Program-made: the position numbers and the translations under genes
The notes under the pieces: generated by a model
Told to the model about the DNA's origin: nothing
What the model saw: the letters and a program-made list of their open reading frames with translations, nothing else
The model's database searches: none
Source of the DNA: DASWJZ01 sp038211615
Lineage (GTDB): Bacteria > Pseudomonadota > Alphaproteobacteria > Rhizobiales > Afifellaceae
Length of the DNA stretch: 64,000 bases
Assembly (NCBI GenBank): GCA_038211615.1
Contig: JBBQVL010000009.1
Location: 19,409-83,408, forward strand
Reading direction: 5' to 3'
Shown here: positions 27,297 to 35,810 of the stretch, piece by piece
How positions within the stretch are numbered: the stretch's first letter is position 1
How the letters are laid out: every line of letters starts with the position of its first letter

Positions 27297-27614
27297 ATGA
27301 TGGCTGAAAATTCACCTCCCGGCGGCTCGGTGAAGCTCGGCGGCTATCGGCTGCCGCTGCCGCGCTCGCGGCTGCTCAGGATCGCGCTCGGCGGCCTGCT
27401 GGTGGTCTTCGGCCTCCTGGGTTTCCTGCCGGTCCTTGGTTTCTGGATGATTCCGCTCGGCCTCATCATCCTGTCCGGCGACATTCCGCGCGTGCGGCGC
27501 TGGCGGCGGCGTTTCGCGGTCTGGTTCAGCCGCCGCTATCCGAACGTCGCGACGAAGCTCGGCATCCGCAGCAACGGCAACGGCAAAGACAAGAGCGCCA
27601 ACGGCGCCGGCTAA
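27297..27614 (+). CDS. Small inner-membrane protein, hypothetical (PGPGW-like)
   Basis: About 105 residues from paired ATGs at 27297/27300. One hydrophobic hairpin region (about residues 25-60: LLRIALGGLLVVFGLLGFLP...FWMIPLGLIILS) resembles the PGPGW transmembrane family in layout, though the PGPGW motif itself is degenerate. A basic segment (RVRRWRRRFAVWFSRRYP) and a polar Asn/Gly/Lys tail follow. Its stop overlaps the following start (TAATGG). The function is unknown. Confidence 0.7.
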   Translation: MMAENSPPGGSVKLGGYRLPLPRSRLLRIALGGLLVVFGLLGFLPVLGFWMIPLGLIILSGDIPRVRRWRRRFAVWFSRRYPNVATKLGIRSNGNGKDKSANGAG

Positions 27615-27916
27615 TGGAAGGAGGCCGGATCTCAGCCGTCGTGTGGCGGGACGATCTCGACGCCCTGCAGTTCGATCTCGATGACGAAACGGGCGCGGCC
27701 CGGCAGTGCCTCGTGCACCGCCTTGCGTTCCGCTCGCTTCTTTCAGAGCCGGCGACACCGAACTCCTGCCTGGCCTATTTCCACGGCAACCGCGGGGCTT
27801 TCGAGGCCGCCGCACGTGCGAAGGTCGAACGCGACGCGCTGCCCGACGGCGCCCGCTTCCACCTCACGAGCCGCGATATCGCCCAGGCCCTGCGGGACCG
27901 GCGATGCCCTGAGTGA
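27614..27916 (+). CDS. DUF1488-like small protein
   Basis: A 100-residue protein. The order VVWRDDLDALQFDL, an internal CLVHRLAFRSLL, AYFHGNRGAFEAAARAKV and terminal HLTSRDIAQAL fits the DUF1488 pattern (beta-rich start, FDxNRxxIxxAA-like middle, final LxxxDI). The start overlaps the previous stop, so the two are probably co-transcribed. No function is known for the family. Confidence 0.65.
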   Translation: MEGGRISAVVWRDDLDALQFDLDDETGAARQCLVHRLAFRSLLSEPATPNSCLAYFHGNRGAFEAAARAKVERDALPDGARFHLTSRDIAQALRDRRCPE

Positions 27917-27972
27917 CTAGCGAACGCATGCCCGCGTCGATTGACACGACTCGGCCCCCGCGCTTATCTGGA

Positions 27973-28172
27973 TGCGTGTTGGTTCCTCACGGGCCGAAGC
28001 CCAGGGGATTAATAGGGAACACGGTGCGGACGACCCAATCGGGGCCAAAACCGTGACTGCCCCCGCAACTGTGAGCGGCGAGTTTTCGATCGTTCTTGCC
28101 ACTGGCTTCGGCCGGGAAGGCTGATCGGGAGCGGCGACCCGCAAGTCAGGAGACCTGCCAACACAAGCAGAC
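27973..28172 (+). ncRNA. Cobalamin (AdoCbl) riboswitch
   Basis: The conserved B12 box GACTGCCCCCGCAACTGT is at 28055-28072. The upstream GGGAAC-ACGGTG element is near 28015, and the closing AAGTCAGGAGACCTGCC is at 28143-28159. It precedes cbtB by about 110 bases and should repress the cbt-cob operon when adenosylcobalamin is abundant. Confidence 0.95.
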
Positions 28173-28282
28173 CGGGGCGGGGCGTCCCGAGAGTGCGTGG
28201 GCGGCACAAATTCGCTGGCCCTATGCAGCTCTCCAGTCCCCTCCCGGAAACGGTTCGTCCACTCTTGACCGGGAGGGTCAAT

Positions 28283-28492
28283 ATGTCGTCGTCATCCTCG
28301 TCCACCGCACCTGCCGCGCCCGTCGCACCTGCCGCGCCCGTCGCGGTCACCCAGACGAGCAGCGCTGCGCAGGCGATTTGCGCCATGCTCCTCGGAGTCT
28401 TCATCGTCGGAATGGCCGGCTTCTCGCATCTCGATGCGGTCCATAACGCATCACACGATACGCGCCATTCCAACGCCTTCCCCTGCCATTAG
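28283..28492 (+). CDS. cbtB: CbtB, cobalt transporter small subunit
   Basis: A 69-residue protein with GGGAGGG at 28271-28277 before the ATG. A Ser/Thr/Ala/Pro-rich head precedes a single membrane helix (AICAMLLGVFIVGMAGFSHL). The C-terminal HNASHDTRHSNAFPCH is the His-rich metal-binding signature of CbtB. The family is almost always riboswitch-linked and paired with CbtA for cobalt uptake. It is ten bases ahead of cbtA. Confidence 0.92.
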   Translation: MSSSSSSTAPAAPVAPAAPVAVTQTSSAAQAICAMLLGVFIVGMAGFSHLDAVHNASHDTRHSNAFPCH

Positions 28493-28501
28493 GGGAACGC
28501 C

Positions 28502-29287
28502 ATGCACACATTGAGGCCGATCGTCTTCGCTGCGGCGTTGGCGGGGCTGATCGTTGGCGTGGTGGTCACCATCGCGCAGCAATTCGGCACGGTGCCGCTG
28601 ATCCTTGCGGCCGAGGTTTACGAGAGGGCGGCGGAGCAGGCCGAGGCGACCGCTCCGGCCAGCTCCATGCCGCAGTCGGGCGCGCCGCAGTCGAACGCGC
28701 TCCAGTCCACGGCCGCCGCGCCGGCCATGGCGCACGAGCATCACGGCGCGGGCGCGTGGGAGCCGCACGACGGGCTCGAGCGGAACGCGTTCACCGCGCT
28801 CTTCAACATTGTCGACTGGGTCGGCTTCGGGTTGCTGATGACCGGCGCGATCGTTCTCCTGCGCCGGCCGATCGACTGGCGCGAGGGCTTCCTCTGGGGG
28901 CTCGCGGGTTTCGTGACCTTCGTGTGGGCGCCGAGCCTCGGCCTGCCGCCGGAGCTTCCCGGCATTCCCGCGGCTGAGCTTACGCCGCGACAGGTCTGGT
29001 GGGTCGGGACGGCATTCGCGACGGCGGTCAGCCTCGGGCTCATCGCTTTCAACCGCGCGCCCTGGGCGGCGGTGCTGGCCATCGTGATCTTCGCCGTTCC
29101 GCACCTGATCGGCGCGCCGGAGCTGGAGCGCATCGAGACGAACGTTCCCGAGGCGCTGTCGCATCGGTTCACGGTCACGGTGCTGATGACGACGCTGCTC
29201 TCGTGGTCGCTGCTCGGCGGACTGGTCGGCTATTTCTACAGACGCTTCGCCGCGGCTGAGGGTCTGCCGCGCTTCGCGCATGCATGA
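28502..29287 (+). CDS. cbtA: CbtA, cobalt transporter membrane subunit
   Basis: A 261-residue membrane protein with about five helices. An initial helix (PIVFAAALAGLIVGVVVTIAQ) is followed by a Ala/Ser/Gln-rich periplasmic loop ending in MAHEHHGAGAWEPHDG, a His-rich probable metal site, then four further helices. It supplies cobalt for the cobalamin enzymes encoded downstream and shares the upstream riboswitch. Confidence 0.92.
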   Translation: MHTLRPIVFAAALAGLIVGVVVTIAQQFGTVPLILAAEVYERAAEQAEATAPASSMPQSGAPQSNALQSTAAAPAMAHEHHGAGAWEPHDGLERNAFTALFNIVDWVGFGLLMTGAIVLLRRPIDWREGFLWGLAGFVTFVWAPSLGLPPELPGIPAAELTPRQVWWVGTAFATAVSLGLIAFNRAPWAAVLAIVIFAVPHLIGAPELERIETNVPEALSHRFTVTVLMTTLLSWSLLGGLVGYFYRRFAAAEGLPRFAHA

Positions 29288-29320
29288 TCGCCGGCCGGCG
29301 GCCGGCTGCGGCTGACGGGG

Positions 29321-29842
29321 ATGGGACGGCTGGTGCTGGTGCTCGGAGGCGCGCGCTCCGGCAAGAGCGCCTACGCCGAGCGGCTGGTCGCCGGAAGCGG
29401 GCTGGAGGCGATCTATGTCGCGACCGCGACGCCCGGCGATTCCGAGATGGCAGCGCGCATCGCCGAGCATCGGAAGCGGCGCGGGGCGGAGTGGCGGACG
29501 GTCGAGGCGCCGGACGATCTGGAGGGCGCGCTGACGGTCGAGGCTGGGGAGGGCAGGGCGGTGCTGGTCGATTGCCTCACCCTCTGGCTCTCCAACCTGA
29601 TGCTGGCCGGGGCCGACGTCGAGGCGCGCGGCCCAGCGCTTGCCGGCATGACGCAGCGGCTCTCCGGCCTCTGCGTCTTCGTCTCCAACGAGGTCGGGCT
29701 CGGCCTCGTGCCGGATAATCCGCTCGGCCGCCGCTTCCGCGACGCGCAGGGGCGGTTGAACCAGAGCATCGCGGCGGTGGCGGACCATGTCGTGTTCATG
29801 GCCGCTGGCCTGCCGCTGGTGCTGAAAGGAACGAATACATGA
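29321..29842 (+). CDS. cobU: Adenosylcobinamide kinase / adenosylcobinamide-phosphate guanylyltransferase
   Basis: A 173-residue P-loop enzyme (called CobP in Pseudomonas denitrificans nomenclature) that phosphorylates adenosylcobinamide and then adds GMP. LVLGGARSGKSAYAERL is the P-loop; ATATPGDSEMAARIAEH and VLVDCLTLWLSNLM are family hallmarks. SNEVGLGLVP follows. It overlaps cobW by four bases. Confidence 0.95.
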   Translation: MGRLVLVLGGARSGKSAYAERLVAGSGLEAIYVATATPGDSEMAARIAEHRKRRGAEWRTVEAPDDLEGALTVEAGEGRAVLVDCLTLWLSNLMLAGADVEARGPALAGMTQRLSGLCVFVSNEVGLGLVPDNPLGRRFRDAQGRLNQSIAAVADHVVFMAAGLPLVLKGTNT

Positions 29843-30918
29843 GCGCCGCAGCCAAGGACACATTGGGCCGCATCCCGGCGACGATCGTCACCGGCTTCCT
29901 CGGTGCGGGGAAGACGACGCTGATCCGTCATCTCCTGCAGAACCCCGGCGGGCGCCGGATCGCGCTGATCGTCAACGAGTTCGGCGATGTCGGCTTCGAC
30001 GGTCAGGTGCTCGCCGATTGCGGCAGCGAGGCGTGCGGCGCGGACGACATCATCGAACTCGCGAACGGCTGCATCTGCTGCACGGTCGCGGACGATTTCC
30101 TCCCCGCGATGGAGAAGATTCTCGGCCGCGACGTGCCGCCCGATCACATCGTCATCGAGACCTCCGGCCTGGCGCTGCCGCAGCCGCTGGTGAAGGCCTT
30201 CAGCTGGCCGAGCGTCAAGGCGCGGGTGACGGTGGACGGCGTCGTCACCGTCGTCGACGCGTCGGCGGTGGCCGAAGGCCGGGTCGCCTCGGACGAGGCG
30301 AAGCTCGCCGAGCAGCGGGCGAAGGACCTTTCGCTCGAACACGACGATCCGGTGGAGGAGCTGTTCGAGGACCAGCTCCGCTGCGCCGACCTGATCGTCA
30401 TCTCCAAGACCGACCTGGTCGACGCGGCGGGTCTCGCGCGGGTGGACAAGGCAATCGCCGAGGACTCGCGGCCGGAGGCGCGCAGCATCCGGGTGGCGAA
30501 CGGCATTCTTCCGGCCGACATTCTTCTCGGCCAGTCGGCCGCGGCCGAGAGCGACAGCGCCAACCGCAAGAGTCATCATGAGCTCGCGGGCGAGGATCAT
30601 GACCACGACGATTTCAACTCGTTCGTGCTCGATGCGAGCGCTGCGGATCGCGCCGCGTTCGAGGAGCGGGTCCGGGCTGCGATGGCAGTGCAAGGCGTGC
30701 TCCGCATCAAGGGCCTGGTGGCGATCAACGGACGCGCCGCTCCGCTTGCGGTGCAGGCGGTCGGGCCGCGTGTCGAGACATGGTTCGTCACGGATACCGA
30801 GCGTCGCCCCGGTCTCGTGGTGATCGGACTGAAAGGCCTGGATCGAAGCAAGGTCGAGCGGGCGTTGATCGAGCCTTCTCCCCTTGAGGGAGAAGGTGTC
30901 CGCGGAGCTGACGGATGA
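29839..30918 (+). CDS. cobW: CobW, GTP-binding protein of cobalamin synthesis
   Basis: A 359-residue G3E GTPase. The P-loop GFLGAGKTTLI, the metal-binding CICC in NGCICCTVADDF, and the SKTDLVD guanine motif are present, with a His/Asp-rich segment (HHELAGEDHDHDD) near residue 250. It probably delivers cobalt to the CobN chelatase. The last 15 or so residues (from EPSPLEGEG) are encoded by the palindromic repeat at 30874-31013, so the native C-terminus has been replaced. Confidence 0.95.
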   Translation: MSAAAKDTLGRIPATIVTGFLGAGKTTLIRHLLQNPGGRRIALIVNEFGDVGFDGQVLADCGSEACGADDIIELANGCICCTVADDFLPAMEKILGRDVPPDHIVIETSGLALPQPLVKAFSWPSVKARVTVDGVVTVVDASAVAEGRVASDEAKLAEQRAKDLSLEHDDPVEELFEDQLRCADLIVISKTDLVDAAGLARVDKAIAEDSRPEARSIRVANGILPADILLGQSAAAESDSANRKSHHELAGEDHDHDDFNSFVLDASAADRAAFEERVRAAMAVQGVLRIKGLVAINGRAAPLAVQAVGPRVETWFVTDTERRPGLVVIGLKGLDRSKVERALIEPSPLEGEGVRGADG

Positions 30919-31013
30919 GGGGGAGGCTTCCGATCCGGTCTCGGCGCGAAATCGCAAAGCTCCCCCTCTCCCGGTCGGCTCCACCGACCACCCTCCCCCT
31001 CAAGGGGGGAGGG
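30874..31013. repeat. Palindromic repeat element at the cobW/cobN junction
   Basis: A 140-base element. The left hairpin is CCTTCTCCC-CTTGA-GGGAGAAGG (30874-30896), the right hairpin CCCTCCCCC-TCAAG-GGGGGAGGG (30991-31013), with an internal GGTCGG/CCGACC dyad near 30973. It has the same architecture as the copy at 32374-32520. It encodes the last CobW residues and ends 14 bases before the cobN start. Confidence 0.85.
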
Positions 31014-31027
31014 CTGGCGCGCGTTTC

Positions 31028-34000
31028 ATGCACCTCCTGAAGGGCCAGCCGCGCACTCTCACAGGCGACGCCGAGCCGGTCGATCTCGAACAGACACCCG
31101 GCGACATCGCTATCCTCTCGGCCGCCGACACGGAGATATCCGGCCTCGCCGCCGCACGCCGCGCACTGGGCGAGCCGTTCCCCTCCGTGCGTCTCGCCAA
31201 CTGGATGGCGCTGGCGCACCCCTATTCCGTCGACCTCTACGCAGAGAAGATTCTCGCCCGTGCCAGGCTCATCGTGGTGCGCCTTCTCGGCGGCGCTTCC
31301 TACTGGAGCTACGGGCTCGACGAGACTGTGCGGCTGGCGCGCGCCAACCGGACAAAGCTTGTCGTCATTGCGGGTGACGCGAGCTGGGACGCGGGGCTTG
31401 CGGCGCACGGAACTGTCTCGGAAGCCGAAGCGCGAAAACTCTGGTCCTACCTCGTCGAAGGCGGATCGGAGAATCTCGCCAGCGCCTTGCGCCATGCGGC
31501 TCACCTGATCGGCGAGGGACCGGAGCCGGACGAGGCGAGGGAACTGCCGAGCGCTGGCGTGTATTCGCGGCCTTCTCCCGCGCAGGCAAGGGGAGAAAAC
31601 CTCCAATCTCCGGCGCGACCAAACTCCGTCGCGGCAATCGTCTTCTACCGCGCGCTGATGCAGTCGGGGCAGACCGAGCCGGTGGACGCGCTTTGCGCGG
31701 CGCTGGAGGCGCGCGGCCTGACGCCGCTTCCGATCTATGTTTCCAGCTTGAAGGGAAAAGACGATTCCGCCTTCGTCAGGGCGGCTTTCGCGGAGCATCC
31801 GCCGGCGGTCATCCTGAATGCTACCGCCTTCGCGCTCTCCAATCCCGGAGGGGCGTTCGCCGGAACCGTCCTCGACGGCGGCGAGCGGCCGGTCCTGCAG
31901 GTGACGTTCGCGGGGGTTTCCGAGGAGGCGTGGGCCGGGTCGACGCGCGGGCTTTCGCCGACCGATCTCACCATGAATGTCGTGCTGCCCGAGGTGGATG
32001 GCAGGATCATCTCGCGTGCGGTGTCGTTCAAGGAGGCGGGCGAACTCGATCCGCTGACCGAATGCCGGCCGGTCCGCTACCGGCCGAAGGCGGACCGCAT
32101 CGCCTTCGTCGCCGATCTCGCGGCGCGATGGGCGCGGCTTCGGGTCAAGGCGAATGCCGACAAGCGCGTTGCGATCGTGCTGTCGAATTATCCGAACAAG
32201 GACGGGCGGATCGCCAACGGGGTTGGCCTCGATGCGCCGGCCTCCACGGCTAACCTGCTGAAGGCGATGCGGGCAGCGGGATACGCGGCGGAGGGCGCGC
32301 CGGAGAGTGGCGCAGCGCTGATGGCCCTGCTGCTTGCCGGGCCCACGAATGCGCTCGACGCAAGAGAGCGAGGCCTTCTCCCCTTGAGGGAGAAGGTGGC
32401 TGCGGAGCGGGCGGATGAGGGGGAGGTTTTCGATCGGGTGGAGGGGACGAATCGCAGGCGTCCCCCTCTCCCGAGGTCCGGCCAAGACCGGACCCCACCC
32501 TCTCCCTCAAGGGGAGAGGGCGCCGAAACCGTAACCCTCGCGGTTGACGAATATCAACGCCATTTCAGCGGCTTGCCGAAGAGCGTGCGGACGGCGGTTC
32601 AATCCCGCTGGGGCGATCCGAACACCGATCCGTTTGTCCGCGACGGCGCGTTCGTGCTTGCGCTGCACCGCTTCGGCAATGTCGTCATCGGTATCCAGCC
32701 GGCGCGCGGCTACAACATCGATCCGAAGGCGAGCTATCACGACCCCGACCTCGTCCCGCCGCACGCCTATTTCGCCTTCTACATGTGGCTGCGCGAAAGC
32801 TTCGGGGCGGACGCGCTGGTTCACATGGGCAAGCACGGCAATCTGGAATGGCTGCCGGGAAAGGCCCTGGCGCTATCGGCGGATTGCTTTCCGGAAGCGG
32901 CGCTCGGTCCACTGCCGGTGATCTATCCCTTCATCGTCAACGATCCCGGCGAGGGCGCGCAGGCGAAGCGGCGCACGGCGGCGGTCGTCGTCGATCATCT
33001 GATGCCGCCGATGGCGCGCGCCGAAAGTCACGGGCCGGCGATCGAGATCGAGAAGCTGATCGACGAATACGCCGCCGCCGAAGCCGGCGACCCGCGCCGC
33101 GCCAAACGCGTCGCTACGCAGATCGTCGATCTCGTGCGCGCGCACGGCTTCGACAAGGACATCGGCCTCGACGTCAAGGGCGACCTGCAGACGTCGCTCG
33201 CGAAGCTCGACGAGCACATCTGCGACCTGAAGGAACTGCAAATCCGCGACGGCCTGCACATCCTGGGCGAAGTGCCGGCCGGCCGCCAGCGGGCGGAGAC
33301 GCTGGTGGCGCTGGCGCGCGTGCCGCGCGGCGGGAGCAAGGCGGGGGACGCCTCGCTGATCCGCGCGCTGGCGGAGGATCTTGAGCTCGGGTTTGATCCT
33401 CTCAACTGCGCCTTCTCGGACGCTTGGGACGGGCCACGGCCAGAGGCGCTGGCGGATGCGCATTCCCTCCCCCCTTGCGGGGGAGGGCCAGGGAGAGGGG
33501 AAGGCGGCAGCCCCGACGCTCCTTGGCGGACCACCGGCGATACGGTCGAAAGACTCGAGGCGTTTGCACTCCAGCTCGTCTCTACGCTTCCAGGCTCGAA
33601 TGGGAGCGCCTCGCCCCACGATCCTTCCCCTCTCCCTGACCCTCCCCCGCAAGGGGGGAGGGAAGCGCCTCCTGGTCCTCTCTCCGCGGCTGTTCTCAAC
33701 GGCATCGCATCGAGGATCGCCCCCGCGCTCGATTCCTCTGGTGCGCACGAGATCGCCGCCGTGCTTTCGGCGCTCGCCGGAAAGTTCGTCGCTCCCGGCC
33801 CCTCCGGAGCGCCGACGCGGGGGCGGGTGGACTGCCTGCCGACCGGGCGGAATTTCTACTCCGTCGACGTGCGCGCGGTGCCAACGCCGGCCGCGTGGGA
33901 GCTTGGCCGGCGCTCCGCGGACCTCCTGGCGGAACGCTACTTTCAGGACGAAGGCGAGTGGCCGGGGGCGATGGCGCTCACCGTCTGGGGGACGTCAAAT

Positions 34001-35035
34001 ATGCGCACCGGCGGCGACGACATTGCGCAGGCGCTGGCGCTGATCGGCGCGCGGCCGGTGTGGGAGGGCGCTTCTGGTCGGGTGACGGGGGTGGAAGTCA
34101 TTGCGCTGTCGGACCTGAAGCGGCCGCGCATAGACGTGACGCTCCGCATCTCCGGCTTCTTCCGCGACGCCTTTCCGACGCAGATCGCGCTTTTCCATGA
34201 CGCGGTGCGGGCGGTGGCGGAGCGCGACGAGCCGGCGGATGCGAACCCGATCGCAACCCGCATCCGCGCCGACGCCGCGCGGCTCTCCGATGCCGGCCTC
34301 GGCGCAGAAGAGGCCACGCGCGCCGCATCGTTCCGCGTCTTCGGCTCAAAGCCCGGCGCCTATGGGGCGGGGCTGCAGGCGCTGATCGATGAAGGCATCT
34401 GGTCGGAGCGGAAGGATCTCGCGGCGGCCTTCCTGGAATGGTCGGCCTATGCCTATGGCGGCGGGGCGGAGGGGGAGGGCGCGCGCGGTCTGCTCGAAGC
34501 GCGCCTCACGGCCACCGACGCGATCGTGCAGAACCAGGACAACCGCGAGCACGACCTCCTCGACTCCGACGATTATTATCAGTTCGAGGGGGGCCTCGCG
34601 TCTTCCGTGGAGATGCTGCGCGGCGAGGCTCCGAGGATTTTTCACAACGACCATTCGCGTCCCGAGCGGCCGGTCGTCCGCGCGCTCGACGAGGAGATCG
34701 CGCGGGTCGTGCGCGGGCGCGCCGCCAATCCGAAATGGATTTCCGGCGTGATGCGGCACGGCTACAAGGGCGCCTTCGAGATTGCCGCGACCGTCGATTA
34801 TCTCTTCGCCTTCGCCGCCACGACGAACGCGGTGAAACACCATCATTTCGAGCAGCTCTACGACGCCTATGTGGGAGACGCCGCGGTGCGAGGCTTCATA
34901 GCGGAGAACAATCCGCCGGCCTTGCGGGAGATCGCGGCGCGCTTCTGCGAGGCGGTCGACCGTGGCCTCTGGGCGCCGCGCCGCAACAGCGCCTATGAGG
35001 AGCTTCAGGCTCTCGCCGGGAGGATTGCCGCATGA
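31028..35035 (+). CDS. cobN: Cobaltochelatase subunit CobN carrying in-frame repeat insertions
   Basis: A 1335-residue large subunit of the aerobic ATP-dependent cobalt chelatase, inserting Co(2+) into hydrogenobyrinate a,c-diamide with CobS and CobT. The ATG at 31028 (MHLLKGQPRTL) matches the family start; the longer frame from 30884 is repeat-encoded. Conserved segments include VHMGKHGNLEWLPGKALALS, LPTGRNFYSVD and the C-terminal HGYKGAFEIAATVDY. The protein is longer than the roughly 1270-1280 residues I expect. The excess corresponds to Pro/Gly/Arg-rich stretches encoded by palindromic repeats at about 31573, 32374-32520, 33465 and 33623. It overlaps cobO by ATGA. Confidence 0.95.
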   Translation: MHLLKGQPRTLTGDAEPVDLEQTPGDIAILSAADTEISGLAAARRALGEPFPSVRLANWMALAHPYSVDLYAEKILARARLIVVRLLGGASYWSYGLDETVRLARANRTKLVVIAGDASWDAGLAAHGTVSEAEARKLWSYLVEGGSENLASALRHAAHLIGEGPEPDEARELPSAGVYSRPSPAQARGENLQSPARPNSVAAIVFYRALMQSGQTEPVDALCAALEARGLTPLPIYVSSLKGKDDSAFVRAAFAEHPPAVILNATAFALSNPGGAFAGTVLDGGERPVLQVTFAGVSEEAWAGSTRGLSPTDLTMNVVLPEVDGRIISRAVSFKEAGELDPLTECRPVRYRPKADRIAFVADLAARWARLRVKANADKRVAIVLSNYPNKDGRIANGVGLDAPASTANLLKAMRAAGYAAEGAPESGAALMALLLAGPTNALDARERGLLPLREKVAAERADEGEVFDRVEGTNRRRPPLPRSGQDRTPPSPSRGEGAETVTLAVDEYQRHFSGLPKSVRTAVQSRWGDPNTDPFVRDGAFVLALHRFGNVVIGIQPARGYNIDPKASYHDPDLVPPHAYFAFYMWLRESFGADALVHMGKHGNLEWLPGKALALSADCFPEAALGPLPVIYPFIVNDPGEGAQAKRRTAAVVVDHLMPPMARAESHGPAIEIEKLIDEYAAAEAGDPRRAKRVATQIVDLVRAHGFDKDIGLDVKGDLQTSLAKLDEHICDLKELQIRDGLHILGEVPAGRQRAETLVALARVPRGGSKAGDASLIRALAEDLELGFDPLNCAFSDAWDGPRPEALADAHSLPPCGGGPGRGEGGSPDAPWRTTGDTVERLEAFALQLVSTLPGSNGSASPHDPSPLPDPPPQGGREAPPGPLSAAVLNGIASRIAPALDSSGAHEIAAVLSALAGKFVAPGPSGAPTRGRVDCLPTGRNFYSVDVRAVPTPAAWELGRRSADLLAERYFQDEGEWPGAMALTVWGTSNMRTGGDDIAQALALIGARPVWEGASGRVTGVEVIALSDLKRPRIDVTLRISGFFRDAFPTQIALFHDAVRAVAERDEPADANPIATRIRADAARLSDAGLGAEEATRAASFRVFGSKPGAYGAGLQALIDEGIWSERKDLAAAFLEWSAYAYGGGAEGEGARGLLEARLTATDAIVQNQDNREHDLLDSDDYYQFEGGLASSVEMLRGEAPRIFHNDHSRPERPVVRALDEEIARVVRGRAANPKWISGVMRHGYKGAFEIAATVDYLFAFAATTNAVKHHHFEQLYDAYVGDAAVRGFIAENNPPALREIAARFCEAVDRGLWAPRRNSAYEELQALAGRIAA
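31573..31597. repeat. Short palindrome inside cobN
   Basis: TTCTCCC ... GGGAGAA arms around an 11-base centre, related in sequence to the left hairpin of the larger elements. It is translated as part of SRPSPAQARGENL, a stretch unlike the CobN sequence around it. Confidence 0.6.
32374..32520. repeat. 147-base palindromic element inserted in frame in cobN
   Basis: The left hairpin is CCTTCTCCC-CTTGA-GGGAGAAGG (32374-32396). A middle dyad GGTCCGG/CCGGACC lies near 32475-32494. The right hairpin is CCCTCTCCC-TCAAG-GGGAGAGGG (32498-32520). The length is exactly 49 codons with no stop, adding a charged, Pro-rich insert to CobN. It is the second copy of the 30874-31013 element. Confidence 0.88.
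33465..33504. repeat. 40-base palindromic repeat in cobN, copy A
   Basis: CCCTCCCCC-CTTGC-GGGGGAGGG (33465-33487) followed by CCAGGGAGAGGGGAAGG. It is the near-exact reverse complement of the copy at 33623-33662. It is read through in frame as PPCGGGPGRGEGG. Confidence 0.85.
33623..33662. repeat. 40-base palindromic repeat in cobN, inverted copy B
   Basis: CCTTCCCCTCTCCCTGA followed by CCCTCCCCC-GCAAG-GGGGGAGGG (33640-33662). It is inverted relative to copy A. The 118 bases between the copies encode ordinary CobN sequence (DAPWRTTGDTVERLEAF). It is read as SPLPDPPPQGGR. Confidence 0.85.
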
Positions 35036-35655
35036 AGACGGAGGGAATGAGCGAGGCGGAGATAAACGCCAGGCACGCGGAGAAAATGCGCCGCAAGAAA
35101 GAGGCGCGCGACAAGATCATCGCCACCAAGACGGTGGAGAAGGGGCTGCTCATCGTCCACACGGGCAAGGGCAAGGGAAAATCCACTGCCGCCTTCGGCC
35201 TCGTCTTCCGCGCGCTCGGCAACGGCATGAAGGTCGCGATCGTGCAGTTCGTGAAGGGCAGGTGGCAGACAGGCGAGCGTGTGGCGCTGGACCGATTCGG
35301 CGACCAGGTGACGATCAACACCATGGGCGAGGGGTTTACCTGGGAGACGCAGGACCGCGCCCGCGACATCGCCGCCGCCAGAGCCGCATGGGAAAAGGCG
35401 AAGGCGCTCATCGCCGACGACGAGCATCAGATGGTGGTGCTCGACGAACTCAACATCGTGCTTCGCTACGATTATCTCGATGCGGCGGAAGTGGTGGCGA
35501 CGCTCGCCGCCCGTCCGCCGATGAAGCACGTCGTGGTCACCGGGCGAAACGCCAAGGACGAGCTGATCGAGGCGGCCGACCTCGTCACGGAGATGGAGCA
35601 GGTGAAGCACCCGTTCCGCGCCGGGGTGAAGGCGCAAAAGGGCATCGAATTCTGA
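35032..35655 (+). CDS. cobO: Cob(I)yrinic acid a,c-diamide adenosyltransferase
   Basis: A 207-residue CobO/CobA/BtuR-type enzyme transferring the 5'-deoxyadenosyl group from ATP to cobalt. The P-loop is GKGKGKSTAAFG; VQFVKGRWQTGE, MVVLDELNIVLRYDYL and VVVTGRNAKDELIEAADLVTEM are family signatures. The N-terminus has the basic helical extension typical of CobO. It is coupled to cobN by ATGA overlap and is the last gene of the riboswitch operon. Confidence 0.96.
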   Translation: MKTEGMSEAEINARHAEKMRRKKEARDKIIATKTVEKGLLIVHTGKGKGKSTAAFGLVFRALGNGMKVAIVQFVKGRWQTGERVALDRFGDQVTINTMGEGFTWETQDRARDIAAARAAWEKAKALIADDEHQMVVLDELNIVLRYDYLDAAEVVATLAARPPMKHVVVTGRNAKDELIEAADLVTEMEQVKHPFRAGVKAQKGIEF

Positions 35656-35810
35656 AACATTTGCTGGATTTCATGCAGCATTGGCAGGAACATTGGGGGA
35701 TTGGCAACGTTCCCGAACCGACCTACGCTAGAGGCGGTTAGCTGGCGCTCCTCGAAGATCGCCGGCTCACGTGCTTTCGCAGTCGGTCACAACAAGGGGA
35801 GCAAACACGA

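Noticed and set aside
30884..31027. N-terminal extension of cobN
   Set aside because: Entirely encoded by the palindromic repeat and unlike CobN; the ATG at 31028 matches the family start.
33465..33662. Treating the two 40-base copies as the ends of one transposon
   Set aside because: The sequence between them encodes conserved CobN residues, so they are two separate insertions.
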